Shown here: positions 28,766-39,389 of the stretch, one piece after another | Numbering within the stretch: position 1 is the stretch's first letter | How the letters are laid out: every line of letters begins with the position of its first letter | From: Callipepla californica brunnescens | Lineage: Eukaryota > Chordata > Aves > Galliformes > Odontophoridae | Direction of reading: 5' to 3' | NCBI GenBank assembly: GCA_023055505.1 | Contig: JALIRH010000115.1 | Location: 806,001 to 870,000, forward strand | Length of the DNA: 64,000 bases | The notes under the pieces: generated by a model | Database searches by the model: none | Told to the model about the DNA's origin: nothing | Seen by the model: the letters and a program-made list of their open reading frames with translations, nothing else | Program-made: the position numbers and the translations under genes

Positions 28766-30504
28766 ATAACGAAACGCAGTCCCCATGCACTTTTCCTCTC
28801 ATATTAGTATATTTTTTTAGTTTTGTGTTTCAGTACTATAAAACCACTGAGGGAAACAGACCTAGAAGTACCACAGGAGATGAACAATTGCCACGAGCAA
28901 AAGAAACAATGGGGCCCTCCACACTCTCCTCTCTGCAGAATTTCCAGGTCTTGTAGCTGGGTTGTGTGTGCATTGGCAACCTGCTCTTACTGGATTTATG
29001 ACAGCAAAAGGTATAAATGAAATGCTTGTTGAACACTGAAATTACTTAGCTCAATGTGGCATAATGTCATTTATTTTGGAACTGTAATGCGCAGTAAAGG
29101 ATTGCAAAGAGCTAAATAACTGGTAAGCATGTCACTTATGCTCATGGTGATAGGTACCTCGAACAGATGATAGAGAACATATTGTAATCACATCTTGAGG
29201 CAGCATCACAAACATCAGGATGCCACACAGTGATTAATGTCCAGGGCTTTTTTGGCTCTGTCTAACAGAAGACTCACCCAGCCTCCAGCTGTTAACATTT
29301 ATATGTTGCTGGCTCAAAATAGCAGCTATTTATTAGTTATTAACTATTTATTAGACAGCTTGAACAAGATGCTCTATACAAATACATTCAGAGGACAGAC
29401 ATGGTTTAGAAAACATGTATTTAAAATTAAGACCTCCAGAGAAGATATTCCTCATGCTTCAAAAGCTAATCTCGTATATCATTGTAATTATCGTCCGTAA
29501 GATTGCTTTTCTAGTAATTCAATTATACAAAGGTCACATTATTTCAATAATAGATTGATTACATAAAAAGATTTCATTTGCATACAGCAAATTAAGTGCA
29601 GGTATTTCTTTTACTCTCTGGAAAAATGCTCATGTGAATGGAAAAAAAATAAATGCTTTAATTCAGGAAGTTTACCTAAGTATCTCCATATGAAAGAGAA
29701 ATATGCATCTTTGAGAGACAAAACCTTCCCTCTTTCCAGGCAAATGAATATTTTGCAAGGCATTTTTAAAAGCTTTTATATCTAGCACGCAGGTTTTTCA
29801 TAAAACTGCAGCCTGCTTTTTTGCAGGCATGTTTATAGCAGTGGCTCTTCGATAGGAGTACCCGTGCTTTAGACAATAAACACCATTAACATAGTTAAAA
29901 GCAATACACTTTACACAAAAATGACAGTCTCTGGCAAAACAGGAGTGATCTCTCAACAATTGAAGACTGCTTCAGAGGATTAGTAGTAAGGCAAGAAGAA
30001 AATCTCTTCTGAGCTGCTGTTTTGAATACCACACAATCAGTTGGGAGAAAAGAGTAATTACTAGCCCCTTCTCCCTGCACTAGGATTGTATTACAGCAGC
30101 TCTGTTTTCAATGGACATTACTAGGAAAAAACAGCCCCTTCTTTGGGCAAGTTGAGCACACACAAACAGGAGAGGGAATACAGACAAAAAGCAAGCTAAT
30201 AACTCCCATTTAAAGCTGACTGTTCCACAATGAAAACCTAACACTGAAGAAGGGAACTTGTACTGCCACTGCTTATGTTGGACCAGCACTATATGATTCA
30301 TTAAAATAAGAGAGTTCTGCAGAGTTGTTAAACCAGCACTGTTCTAATTATGCACTAGTGATGAAGCAGATGTGACAGCGACTGAGGAAAATGTTTGATT
30401 AATGAGCCAGATGTATAAATTTGGAAGAATACATTCAGAGGTGTGAATTTGGGGACAATGGACCTTAGAAGGTAAGGCTTTCAAGAAATACAGCCTGGCT
30501 CTGT

Positions 30505-30700
30505 AACACAGAATCAGTAAAGCTGGAAAAGACCTCGAAGATTACCACGTAAAACACCAGCAGATCCCCACCATGCCTTCGAACCATGTCTACATACATC
30601 AACCCTTTCCTTAAATACCTCTGGGGAAGGTGACTCCATCACTTCCCTAGGCAGACTGGAATCTACTTTATCTAACACTGAAAGCTTTTCGCTGCATACA
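30505..30700 (-). repeat. CR1 LINE fragment, minus orientation
   Basis: It opens with ACACAGAATCAGTAAAGCTG and GAAAAGACCTCGAAGATTAC, then follows the CR1 reverse-strand order (CCCCACCATGCC, GACTCCATCACTTCCC, GGCAGACTGGAAT). Similarity fades after about 30660. The A15 tract at 30722-30736 lies just beyond its 5' (right) side. Confidence 0.85.
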
Positions 30701-30721
30701 GAGCGGAGCTTCACATTAAAG

Positions 30722-30736
30722 AAAAAAAAAAAAAAA
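30722..30736. repeat. Poly-A tract (A15)
   Basis: A run of 15 A followed by CAAAAAACAA, next to the truncated side of a minus-strand CR1 copy. CR1 does not end in poly-A, so the tract is separate from that insertion. Confidence 0.9.
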
Positions 30737-32423
30737 CAAAAAACAACCCAACCACTTATGTCTTTATTTGACTCTGTTCCATAGACAATCATTTAATGGT
30801 CGTTTGAACATTAGCCATTTTGGATCAGTTTCCCATGCTTAATGAAGTGCAGATATGTAATGATGAGAGCTTTGTCAGTCTGGATGAATCAGGTCCGTAA
30901 AGAAAAAAACAAGAGCAACTTTCTGACAAGACAGAACACTTGCAGTGAGAAGTTTGTCCATACTGATTCATCACTGATTGGCACAACTGGTTTAGCATAA
31001 TAGCCTCAATAGCTTCTCACGCTGGCACTACACTGCGTGAGCCAAACACTTCCAGCCAAAAGCGTATGAATTCATTTGCGAGGAAACTCAAGTACTGTAA
31101 TTAAATTCGTGTTTAATAGTCAGGGATGTCCAAGTAGCTGCTTGCATTCAAGTTACACACTGAAGGTACAGGCCTAACACAGTGAATCCTCTACTTTGCC
31201 AGGCAAGGACTCAACAGAATTAAGAGGAAAAATGTTTCTGCAGTATCTGGTTGTTCGTACTTCACAGAAATTTACCTTTTCATCTACTTTTAATGGTGCC
31301 TGACAATTTTCTTTGGGCGAGGGCATACACTGAGGCACATTTCAGTATATGAAAGAGGGCAGCTTACACAAAGGGAGCCTTATACACACTGCCTTAATAC
31401 ATGACTTTCTCCTCCCATCTCCTTCATCTTTACATGGACCTGGGATGTCAGCATCAAGTTCATTCTCCCAAATTTCTACTCTCTTCTTTCTAGTTCAAGG
31501 AGTTTCAAAAAGAAACTTCACTGGGGGTTTTATGTTTTGAAAGGAAGAATCAGAAACGGCCAGGAGCACACCAGAAATAAAATTAGCCCTTGAAACATCA
31601 CTGGTTTAAAAAAAGAAAAGTCATTCTTTTTGGTCGACAGGTGGAAAATATTTTACACAAGGGATAATACAGGGACAAGCAGTAACAGCCAATGGTCCGC
31701 ATGGAGTATATGGGAGGAAAGATTGACGAGCCATGAATTTATGATGCAAAGTCCTGATTAACAGGAATTACACGGTAGGATGTAAGTGGTATCACTGAGA
31801 CTAACAGCACCAAGCCAAGCAAAGAAAAATGAACATCAAGCATTAAAACATTTCTTAGCAATTACTGCTCTCAGAAATATATTGAAGCTACTCATGTATG
31901 TAATACATACTGGTCGAGAGAAATCCTCAGCCATTTAATTTGCTATTAAAGCACTAAGGAATGGTTAAACTAGTGATTAACAGGACAAGAAAATATTTTT
32001 TTCTTTATCTACGTAATTGCTTAAAGGAAAACCTTCATACGATTTTGGAACACTTTTCCCCATTTCTGAAAAGGGAAAGCTCTCAACATTTTGGGTAGGG
32101 TTCCCTCATTTTATGAAATTTTACAGATCAGATAGATCCAAAAATACACATGCAAGTGATGATTCTTCCAACGGCCTGAACAAAACATGAACTACAGCCA
32201 AAAACCTATCCACCAATAACTTGCTTATTTGCATGTAGGTTGAATAAAATAACAAGTCAGAAATCATGCACTGACAGAAGAATGGATTATACTTCCCATT
32301 TATACATATCCTACTCTAGGTTGCAAATGTATTCTCTCTGATTTTTAAATATTGAACTCTCTCTCTGCTGTTACAGGAGAAAAGTTAGCAGACTTCGAGC
32401 AAGAAATAAAATATATTACTTAC

Positions 32424-32518
32424 AAAAGTTGAGTTTTCCAATAATAATGTAGTTGTATTTGTTTCAACATTCAGTTCAATAACATGTCCATTCCTATTTT
32501 TATACACCACTGCTGTAT
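32424..32518 (-). CDS. DPP10: DPP10 internal exon (probably exon 4): start of extracellular beta-propeller
   Basis: Seen: read on the minus strand, a TTGTTGTTACAG acceptor is followed by 95 bases and then the donor GTAAGT (plus-strand ACTTAC at 32418-32423). With one base (G) from the previous exon, the first codon is a split Asp. The exon then encodes TAVVYKNRNGHVIELN, continues VETNTTTLLLENSTF and ends in phase 0. Known: DPP10 is a single-pass type II membrane protein of the DPP4 family that lacks peptidase activity; it binds Kv4 channels and changes their gating and surface expression. Human DPP10 has DTDVVYKSENGHVIKLN at about residues 91-107, the same piece, so this is the first blade of the ectodomain propeller. 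DPP6 diverges more here (YREQKGTVRLWN). Two N-glycosylation sequons are visible (NTT and NST), matching human N111 and N119. Exon numbering is inferred from the human gene and may differ between promoter isoforms. Confidence 0.95.
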
Positions 32519-32670
32519 CTGTAACAACAATAAAGGCAATGACAATTAGCAAACATGTTGAGTACTTAATACAACACCTGTAGAGAAAAACAGCAGACTG
32601 AAGTCATTAGAATATCTTTATTATGATATGCAAAAAAGACTGAGAGAAGAACTGCACACATCATAATTCA

Positions 32671-32757
32671 GTGGGAGGTATTTCTGCCCATGGCAGGAGG
32701 TGGAACTGGATGGCCTTTTAAGTTCCCTCCCAAACTAAACCATTCTGTGATTGTATG
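32671..32757 (+). repeat. CR1 LINE 3' end fragment, plus orientation, close to a DPP10 exon
   Basis: The blocks CTGCCCATGGCAGGAGGTGG, AACTGGATGGCCTTTTAAGT, CCCAAACTAAACCATTCTGT and GATTGTATG match the terminal part of CR1. It lies about 150 bases upstream, in the sense of the gene, of the acceptor of the exon at 32424-32518, in antisense orientation to DPP10. Confidence 0.9.
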
Positions 32758-32941
32758 TTCACCTACCTCATAAGCTTCCTAAGTATGAGTTTATGCCCTA
32801 TGCCATGTTCATGTGATTCAAAAATATGATTCATTTAAAAGGAAACATTTTATGTGGTAAGATCATATTCACCGGGATAGATGGGAATAAGGTAGCATCC
32901 TGAACCTCAAAACACTTTCACCTAGGAATCACTGTCACTAT

Positions 32942-32976
32942 GTACACCAAAGGCTGTATAGGCTGTATACCAAAGG
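32942..32976. repeat. Short tandem duplication
   Basis: GGCTGTATA is repeated back to back at 32952-32969 and is flanked on both sides by ACCAAAGG. A local slippage event is the simplest reading. Confidence 0.6.
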
Positions 32977-35900
32977 AAAGTTTCGCAGAAAAGCTTTCTA
33001 TGGACACCATATTCACATATTTCCTCAGAAGAGCTCCTAAGAAAACCTCAGTACTATTCTGTTTCTAACTGGATGGATAAAGATATGTACTATATCTGAA
33101 GGCAGTCTGTGACCTCTTTGATGAATGCAAGGCCACAGAGTATCAGACTGTCAGCTCAGAGCAATGTTAGAATCAAAACTATATATTTGTAAAACATAAA
33201 ACACACTGTTGCATAAACTTGTATCTTTTTTCCACCCTTCTGTACCTTACTTGACTTACAAGTTTGCATAAGGAAAAAAATAATGCACCTGAGCTAAAGA
33301 AAAGAAATATGAATAAAAAAATTGTCATTCTTATGAAAGAGGCTTTCTGCCTGCTTCATTCATATCTGCAGTGACGCAATAGATAATATACTATAACCTC
33401 ACAAACCTTGATTAAAAATAATAAGGTTCCAAATTTATCACTGTTTCTGAAAAAGAGATTAAGCAGTGGCTAGTTCTGTGCTTTATTTAAAACTATTGTA
33501 AAAAATATTTATTTAATCTAGTGAAACCTTTTTTTTCTTGTTAAATAAAAATGTGTAAAGTTCTAAATTAAGCCTAAAGGAAACACAGAAGAACTTTAGT
33601 AATCCCCAGTGCTGCCTAAGACATGCATTACACTTACTTGAATTTTATGAAGTACCAAGTAAATAGGACTGGAGAAAAAGGTTACACTGTCATAAAAAAT
33701 ACGCTTCACTTATTCAGAAAAAAAAACATAGCTACATTTTAATTGACTGCTCAGAAACCCCAGATATACAGCATTAGTGAATGGCCTCTGGTACATTCTG
33801 TAAAATTAATGAAGCCTCATTCGAAGAGCAGACTAAGCTATTTCAGATCACGGCTGGGAAGTGGGATGGGACGGATGGAATTTAGGACAAGCTTATCAGA
33901 GCTACCGTTTAAGAAAAAAAGATTACATATCTTAGGAAATGGAGAAATTATTATTTTTTTTTAGTATCAAAATAAACATTTAGAAAAATATTCTGAAAGA
34001 GTAGAGGTAGCACTTTGTAGAAAGTTATTTTAACTTCAGGTTACTGGCTACCACAGGACACTAAGCTTCTGCAACTTTTTTTTTTAGACTTTCGTGCATG
34101 TATTTCTCAGGTATGATATCACTAAAAATTCCTCAAGAACTACACTTTTAAGCAATATTAAAATACCCCCAAAATCGCAAACTAGATCTCTAGACAAAGT
34201 GCTGTCCCCAGTCATGAACAACCCAGAGCATAAGGAACAGAACATACGATTCAGAAACACTAAACATCCACCAACAATGACCCATGTTCATCTTCCCTGA
34301 CAGTACAGTGCTCAGAGTAGTACATGATCCATAGTTGAGCCTTTGCACCTCCCAGCCCAAAGAACAATATCAGAATACAACTCCTTTCCAATCAATTAAT
34401 CTTCTAGTTGTCCAAAGTGCCATCAGCACTTCTTCAATAGGACTTTTCATGTTTTATTAACAAATCTTACCAATTTCACTCGCAAGAAGAACTTGGCATT
34501 AAAGTTACTAACAGAGCAAAAACTAAGAGGCTCCTAGGGTTCTTCTCTCATAGTGTGAAACAGCATTTGAAACAGCAGATACTGTGAATGATGTAAATAA
34601 AGGCCTTCAATCTCAATTTAGAATGATATTTCATTTAAAATATTAGAACTGAAAACTTAAAGTCAGACCCCTTGAAAGGCAGATGTTAGTGGATGATAAT
34701 TATACCTCTCACTGAACCTCAGCTTTCATCTGTATGTTGGATTTGGTATTTAATTTCTGCCGTGCATACACTGAAATGAATGTTTGCCAAATGCCTGGAG
34801 ACTCAAATGAAGAAAATTCATTGAAATATCATGCAAGCGCTAAGAATAAATACAATCTTCAAAAGTAATCACACTAATTTGTATGGAAGTCTTATTCCAG
34901 TCAATAGCTAGCAGAGCACTTCTCAGGCTGAATAATGGGATATTTGATGGCCAAACAACATGATGATTTTTCCACTGATAATTCAGACATAAATTAGAGC
35001 TGTAAACATATTTGTTCCTAATTTTTGTTTTACCTAGAGCCATAAAGTCTAGAGCAGAAAATAATATCTAGTCTGTTCAAACTGAGTGATTTACTATCTT
35101 GATATCTTTGTAGCAAAAAATTTCAGAGATCCCCAGCACTTTTTAAAGCCACTCAGAGGAGCAGAAATGAAGTGTGCTTGATTTGAAATAAATTAAGAGT
35201 AGTACTATGTATAAAACACAGCTCTGAAGAGCTGTATTATCCAAGGACATCACTAAAATTGAAAACATACTGTCCTGAGCAGAAGCCTCTAAGAACACCA
35301 CATATTTTCAAGACACCTGCCCTAGGTGATGTACACAAATAACAGATTGAAAATGTCCCACTTCTAATAGTGCTGCACTATTAAAAGGTGAAGAAAGACA
35401 ACCAAGGGTCTGTACATATATTAAACTGACATAAATCCCCAGCAAAATAACAGCACAATAAATCTACAAAATACTGGGTAGCAACATAGTTCACACTTGA
35501 TAGCATTTTATGGAGTATAAATCTAGTCAAACACATTTTGACAGGATTAACTTTGATAAAGGCAACTATTATGAATCTGTGTAATGAGTTTTCTTCAAAG
35601 CATTTGATTTCTTTTACGACACTGTGAATCCAATGCTTCCATTACACAGCATTAATGGATAACACATTAGGAGGACTAAAAATGGTATCGCTAACAAAAA
35701 TAATGAGAAAGACTGTCTCCCTTCATTAACCAACCCAAATTTTGGATGGGAAACTGGAATGAAAGAGCTGTGATGGAACTTAAGGGTTTATTCACACAGA
35801 TAAATGCTGTAATGGGTATTCTGCATGCAGCATCATGGCAAAAAGGATTGCTACAGTCATTCTGTGTAAGTGGATCACAAGTAAAAGCTGCAGGGTGATC

Positions 35901-36433
35901 TTGCCTCGGCTCTCACCACCAGTGAGATCAACGCTGCTGTAAAATACCCAATTCTCAGAACACTGCAAGAACAGGAAATGAGTAGAAAAGGAGCGATAAG
36001 AAATTGTCAGCACAAATCTGGATCAGAAGACAAACATAATGAGAGGCTGAAATAGATGAAGTTACTCGGGTTTACAAAGAGAAAGTTCAGAGTCATCTAT
36101 GTTTCATACATAGCAATGGAAAAGTTGATGATGTGTATGCAGGTTGGGAGGTGGAAGAACTTTAGTAAAAGAGATAATGCTTATTTCTTAAAGAGAAGCT
36201 TGATATCTTCATGTCAAGAACTAGTTTAGTCTGATGTGGGTAAAAATATAAAAGGTTTATTTCAGATGGCTGCTATGATCACTTTTGGCTTAGAAAATGT
36301 GAATTTAACTCAGTTGATTCTCTCATCCCTGTCTGCAATGAATCTGTGGGAATACACGACCATCTGCACAACATAACATCTGTTTGTAGCTTTGTGTTAA
36401 GACCATTTCAATAAACCCTGAAGTTCTCGTGTA

Positions 36434-36448
36434 TTTTTTTTTTTTTTT
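36434..36448. repeat. Poly-T tract (T15)
   Basis: A run of 15 T followed by CAG. On the plus strand it mimics a polypyrimidine tract plus acceptor, but there is no coding frame of a recognisable family after it. Confidence 0.9.
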
Positions 36449-37740
36449 CAGTTGACAGCGTGTGGGATATCAAGGGATATTTATTTTTCCATCTGATTCA
36501 TAATTTGTCTCCTTTTTGTGTCTTCTACTCCACTTTCCTACAGTCAAATACTGATCTCAGCTGCAGATGTGATGGTTAATGCTACAGCCTTGTTCAGAGA
36601 ATCCACGTAGCTGTATACTGCTATGATGCTCAAAGTCACAGCACACAAATCCCCCCCATCTCAGAAGAATAATTTTTCCTGGGCAAACAAAACAGACTGC
36701 CTTCCTTCTACCTTCCAATTCCTTAATTTGCAGTGTGCAGTTCACTTCACGTGCTGGGTCCATTTAAGGATGACTTAGCAAAATGATACACTTCTTCACA
36801 GGGGTTTCAATGCTGTGAATCTTCCCTGGTTTTTTGCCTCTATCACATGTTTAAAGTTTTTCATCAGAACAGCAGTGCCTAGCTTAACTAAATATCTAAA
36901 TATCACAAAATACAAAATACATTTTTTATTTAACCAGCAGCATGAGCCCCATCTTCGCTAATTCTGTAATAACTCTTTACTCTCTTTTATTGAGCTGACA
37001 GCATATCCTAAATGCTACAGGGCTCATTTTCAACACTTTTTCAACTATCTTCACACGGCATCATACAAGTTCACATTAACTAAAATAAATTTTAATTTCT
37101 AATGAGCAATTCTGTTATTTAGAGGAATAAAACAGACTAAATTCCTCCCTGAATTATATTGCCATAATTGAAAATCAAACACTGAATTAAGGTAATGTAA
37201 GAATTTGGCACAGGGTCTGTATGGCCTTTAACAAATTTAACTTTCTGAAAGCAAAATACTGAATCATAGTGGGTTATTTGATGAGTATAGGCTTTCATTT
37301 CACATGTCATTGAACTCAAGCAACTCCTCTTGTAATTTAAATTACAGACCAAGCTGAAAAGGCAAGGTCTCATACTACTGAAACCATCAGATATTAAAGT
37401 AATAGAACAGTTTTAAGAGTATATAGCATTTCAGAAGTGAAGAAAAGAGATGGATGGAGATGCATACCAGAAATTCTGAAACTCTGCTCTACAATACCTA
37501 AAATAAGGAAGTTTCAAAGACAGTATTCTGAAACTGCTGGTAGTTTTATCCTGAAAATCTCAAAAGCTTATTTTCCCACTGAAGTTACTGTGCTTTTATT
37601 TGTTTAAATGATGTTACCCATTGCAGCACAAAACAGTTAGCCTATCACTCCTCTTTTTTCTTATATTTTACCTTAAAATAGAAATATAAAAGAAGGTTGT
37701 TAAATTGCTGTCAACACATATGCCAATCAGCCTTTGCTGT

Positions 37741-37920
37741 ACACAGTATTATTAGGACTGCAGATGGTATTTAATTAAATTGATTATAGAAAATGTCAGG
37801 CTAATTAAAACAGAGAAAGATTTCTGATTTAATGAACAGGAGGTGCTAGACAAATCTTTGTCTAATTAAGTGCTAATTAAATAAAATAGTCATTTACAAA
37901 GATTTTACAGATACATATGA
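37741..37920. promoter_or_regulatory. Candidate intronic regulatory element rich in homeodomain and SOX-like sites
   Basis: Seen: four TAATTA cores fall within about 110 bases (37772-37777, 37802-37807, 37863-37868, 37874-37879). A perfect 8-bp inverted repeat TAGACAAA-TC-TTTGTCTA lies at 37847-37864. Its arms contain ACAAA facing TTTGT, the arrangement bound by dimeric SOX factors. Known: TAATTA is the core bound by many homeodomain proteins, and dense clusters are typical of conserved enhancers in introns of neural genes. Inferred: an enhancer for DPP10 or a neighbour. AT-rich DNA produces TAATTA by chance, so the clustering is only suggestive. Confidence 0.35.
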
Positions 37921-38552
37921 AATTCCAATATGCTACACAAGTCACATGTCAGCTGAGCACTACTTTTCTAAGTTTATTCTCCTGTTAGAACTGCTTTGAG
38001 GAAAACATTTATTTCATGGTGGCTTTATAATGACCTGTCATGAGAATTAATCTCTCATTATATAGAAAATTGCTTATTCAAAACGTTTTGCAGTGTTACA
38101 GACAGAGGTAATTCCTGCACTTCCCAACACCCACAGGCCCTTATAATCCAAAATCAGGTCATCCTCTGGCACAGTAGTTAAGAGAAATGGAAGCAGCGAA
38201 GTGGCATCCCCCCAGACACGAGCAAATTAGCTCTGCTAAGAAGGTCAAGTTCCCAGTTACTGCAGTTATATTAATGTGAAGACAGAGCCTGAGATAGCAG
38301 ACTCAGAGTGCTATGTTAATACTGATGGATTCAGCAGCCTATTAAAAAAAAACAACTGTAACATTATTTTTTTAATTATGCTTTATTATATATTGCAAAT
38401 TTATGTAGAAAGGGCCAACAAGCACAAAGTGGGAATGTGAACTTTTACACAAAACCTTCTTCAATTCCAGAATAAAGCAACCAGCCACTTCGGATGGGTC
38501 AAGGCAGTTAAAATTTCCATCCTTTACCAATGTATCCTCTTTTCCCAATTGT

Positions 38553-38862
38553 CACAGAGCCATAGAATTCTTCAAGTTGGAAGAACCCTTAGAAGTCATC
38601 TTGTCCAATCCCTCTGCAACAAACAGGGACACCTACAGCTCCATCAGGCACTCAGGTCCTGGTCCAGCCTGACAGGGATAAAACATCCAGCACCTCTCTG
38701 AGCAAACTCTTCCAGTGCCTCACCACCCATATCATGAACAATTTTCATTACATCCAGTCTAAATCCCCCGTTTTAGTTTGAAAACAATTCTCTTTGTCCT
38801 ATTACAACAGACACTGTTCAAGAGTCTGACCCTTTTTTCTTATAGCCCCTCTTTAGATACTG
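38553..38862 (-). repeat. CR1 LINE 3' fragment, minus orientation (about 310 bp)
   Basis: It starts CACAGAGCCATAGAATTCTT and runs through CAAGTTGGAAGAACCC, AGTCATCTTGTCCAATCCC, CTTCCAGTGCCTCACCACCC, TCCAGTCTAAATCCCC and the 'CTTTGTCCTATTACAACAGA' block. These follow in the order expected for a reverse-strand CR1 tail. The right end is placed where similarity stops, near AGATACTGAG. Confidence 0.92.
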
Positions 38863-39128
38863 AGACAAACTGACAGTGAAATGCATCCAATCACAGAGTA
38901 TAGCTCTGTCCCAGAGACTTTACCAGGGCTCAAACCACACACACTGAAATCCCAGTGCTCTGTCAGCTTAGTTGCCACAACAAAACAAAGCCATCATATC
39001 CAGATTTTTGAAAAAGATACATTACTCTTCTATGTAAACAATAACACAAAGCCATTCCAAGTCAGAAAAGTCCAAGCTTTTCCTTAAGTTTACCAATTTA
39101 TTCACCAGTAACTTAATGAATCTTACCA

Positions 39129-39389
39129 TCATCCATGGCAGACGGCAAAAATAGCTGAAGCTATTTCTTCTCTACTATTGCTGAATGGAGTAAAACATAT
39201 TTCTGCTCTTTCTCCTGGGCGGAAAAAATTTCCTACTGTTCTCTCCTGTCCCCCAGGACCCAGGTTAGGGGTGAGTGCAGCAGCTCTACACAGAGCTACT
39301 GGCTCAGACTCCCCAAATCCAGGCTGCTCTAGTAGAGCCTTTTTCATTTTCTTTATTTCAAGGGCACACTTGGAATGACACAGATACAG
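39129..39389 (-). other. Unassigned 86-codon open frame in a GC-raised patch
   Basis: The minus strand is open from a TAG at 39390-39392 to TGA at 39129-39131. It includes an ATG-started part beginning MKKALLEQPGFGESEPVAL and a later stretch ending REEIASAIFAVCHG. The patch is clearly richer in G+C than its neighbours. A consensus donor (GTAAGA, on the plus strand TCTTAC) follows directly after ATGGATGATG at 39127, so it could be a 5' or internal exon of an unannotated transcript running with DPP10. No family was recognised, and the plus strand is also open here (39178-39378), which lowers confidence. Confidence 0.2.

Larger units (their letters stand above)
22476..32423 (-). other. DPP10: Complete DPP10 intron between the two recognised exons (9948 bp)
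   Basis: Bounded on the minus strand by the GT donor next to 32424 and the AG acceptor next to 22475, a standard GT-AG phase-0 intron. It contains three CR1 fragments (27215-27420 plus, 28690-28765 minus, 30505-30700 minus), an AAAT microsatellite at 24922-24942 and a poly-A tract at 30722-30736. A 97-codon unassigned open frame lies at 23932-24225 on the same strand as the gene. The stretches 24943-27214, 27421-28689 and 28766-30504 hold no gene I can recognise. 27720-27890 and 29040-29900 are AT-rich, complex sequence that could include conserved non-coding elements, but this cannot be shown from one sequence. Confidence 0.9.

Noticed and set aside
29811..29828. GCCTGC-TTTTTT-GCAGGC hairpin
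   Set aside because: A six-base stem with a six-base loop is expected by chance and is too short for a microRNA precursor.
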